Position numbers and translations under genes: made by a program. From NCBI GenBank assembly GCA_017453765.1, contig JAFTEG010000336.1, forward strand, positions 1 through 5,538: a stretch of DNA of 5,538 nt, read 5' to 3'. The notes below the pieces were generated by a model. The model had not been told where the DNA came from. It searched no databases and saw only the letters and a program-made list of their open reading frames with translations. The stretch comes from Selenomonadaceae bacterium (lineage in GTDB: Bacteria; Bacillota; Negativicutes; Selenomonadales; Selenomonadaceae). This document shows positions 4,950-5,538 of the stretch, in pieces. Position 1 is the first letter of the stretch. Each line of letters opens with the position of its first letter.

Positions 4950-4990
4950 TCAGCGGAGCTTGTCCGAAATTTTTGGGCAGGCTCTGTTGA
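4950..4990 (+). other. 16-bp RNA hairpin between cheX and rplI
   Basis: Bases 4950-4965 pair with 4975-4990 around a nine-base loop. All sixteen positions pair if four G-U pairs are allowed (4953/4987, 4955/4985, 4960/4980, 4963/4977). On the opposite strand those four would be A-C mismatches, so the structure favours a + strand RNA. No T-run follows directly; ATTTTT appears about 13 bases later, so a standard intrinsic terminator is doubtful. It could be an atypical terminator for the CheX operon, an mRNA end-protecting structure or a leader element of rplI. The 155-base gap contains no gene I can support. Confidence 0.55.
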
Positions 4991-5010
4991 CTGAATAGGA
5001 TAAATTTTTC

Positions 5011-5040
5011 AAGTTAATGTAATTTCTTAAGTTAATGTAA
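5011..5040. repeat. 12-base direct repeat, period 18, upstream of rplI
   Basis: AAGTTAATGTAA occurs at 5011-5022 and again at 5029-5040, separated by TTTCTT. The second copy ends eight bases before the AAGGAG of rplI. It may be a short tandem duplication or a pair of protein-binding sites. I could not place a clear promoter here. Confidence 0.6.
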
Positions 5041-5063
5041 ATTTTTTAAGGAGACGTATTAAA

Positions 5064-5507
5064 ATGAAAGTTATTTTACAGGCAGATGTTAAAAATGTCG
5101 GCGCAAAAGGTGACGTTGTAAATGTGGCGGACGGTTACGGCAGGAATTTTCTTTTACCGCGCAACTTAGCAGTCGAGGCTAATACTGCGAATTTAAATAC
5201 GGCGAAGACTAAGGCTGAAAATAAAGCGCGTAAGGCTCAGCAAGAGGCGGATGAGGCTAAATTACTCGGCGCACAGCTTGAAAAAATAAGTGTGCGCATT
5301 CCAATAAAACTCGGCAAGGACGGCAAACTTTTCGGCTCTGTAAGCGGCAGTGACATTGCTAAGGCGCTGAAAGAAAATCACGGGCTTAACGTCGACAAGC
5401 GCAAAATTTCCATTCAAGACGAAGTGTCAAGCATTGGTACTTATGAAGCGCTGATTAAACTGCACCCTGAAACGTCCGTTAAAATGAAAGTCGAAGTGGT
5501 AGAATGA
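5064..5507 (+). CDS. rplI: 50S ribosomal protein L9
   Basis: This complete, 147-residue, typical L9 binds 23S rRNA near the base of the L1 stalk and helps maintain reading frame during translation. The N-terminal RNA-binding domain (1-40) carries the family signature from G13 to P32, including [21 protein letters not shown] long lysine- and alanine-rich connecting helix spans about 41-74, and the C-terminal domain (76-147) contains [15 protein letters not shown]. The ATG has AAGGAG (5048-5053) ten bases upstream. In many Firmicutes rplI sits next to a GdpP-type phosphodiesterase gene and dnaB. Here it follows the CheX unit instead, across a gap with a hairpin and a direct repeat. A 7-base repeat array begins three bases after the TGA stop. 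Confidence 0.98.
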   Translation: MKVILQADVKNVGAKGDVVNVADGYGRNFLLPRNLAVEANTANLNTAKTKAENKARKAQQEADEAKLLGAQLEKISVRIPIKLGKDGKLFGSVSGSDIAKALKENHGLNVDKRKISIQDEVSSIGTYEALIKLHPETSVKMKVEVVE

Positions 5508-5509
5508 TA

Positions 5510-5538
5510 ATTAAGGATTAAGAATTAAGAATTAAGAA
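5510..5538. repeat. 7-base tandem array after rplI, continuing beyond the window
   Basis: Four 7-base units, ATTAAGG then ATTAAGA three times, begin three bases after the rplI stop and run off the window edge. Read on the complementary strand the unit is TTCTTAA, close to the CTCCTAA unit at 1-21. This is probably the same repeat family in the opposite orientation. Confidence 0.75.

Noticed and set aside
4987..5020. rplI promoter using TTGACT at 4987-4992
   Set aside because: The -35 match is good, but no acceptable -10 lies 15-19 bases away. The nearest TAATGT is at a 22-base spacing. It also overlaps the hairpin arm.

Overview
The window is from a bacterium, probably a low-to-mid GC member of the Firmicutes. 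Strong AGGAGG-type ribosome binding sites, sigmaA-like promoters with 17-bp spacers, the ispA/dxs neighbourhood and the CheX-type proteins all fit that. The class Negativicutes is my best guess, at low to moderate confidence. All five large genes are on the + strand and are complete.

Layout. Positions 1-63 are a tandem array of 7-base units running into the ribosome binding site of ispA (farnesyl diphosphate synthase, 74-952). The gap 953-1435 is not empty. It holds a compact locus that looks like a type I toxin-antitoxin system of the Fst/par kind: a 38-residue GTG-started membrane peptide on the - strand (1135-1251), a convergent small antisense RNA on the + strand (about 1012-1113), a promoter for each, a shared hairpin between them, and a 27/28-base diverged direct repeat that lets the antisense RNA pair with the toxin message over its ribosome binding site. 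A separate promoter then drives dxs (1-deoxy-D-xylulose-5-phosphate synthase, 1436-3355), which has a poorly placed TTG start.

A second 7-base array (3379-3448) and a well-formed promoter (3490-3518) precede a two-gene chemotaxis-type unit. Its first gene is a receiver domain fused to a CheX-type phosphatase domain (3582-4436). Four bases later comes a stand-alone CheX-like protein (4441-4908). The 155-base gap that follows carries a 16-bp, GU-containing hairpin and an 18-base-period direct repeat. It leads to rplI (ribosomal protein L9, 5064-5507), and a third 7-base array begins three bases after its stop and runs off the window.

How it fits together: ispA and dxs are the prenyl-chain and entry steps of the MEP isoprenoid pathway and are usual neighbours in this group. 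The receiver-CheX and CheX pair probably tunes phosphorylation of a CheY-like signal. The most notable content is the toxin-antitoxin-like locus between the two isoprenoid genes, which is too short for ordinary gene finding.
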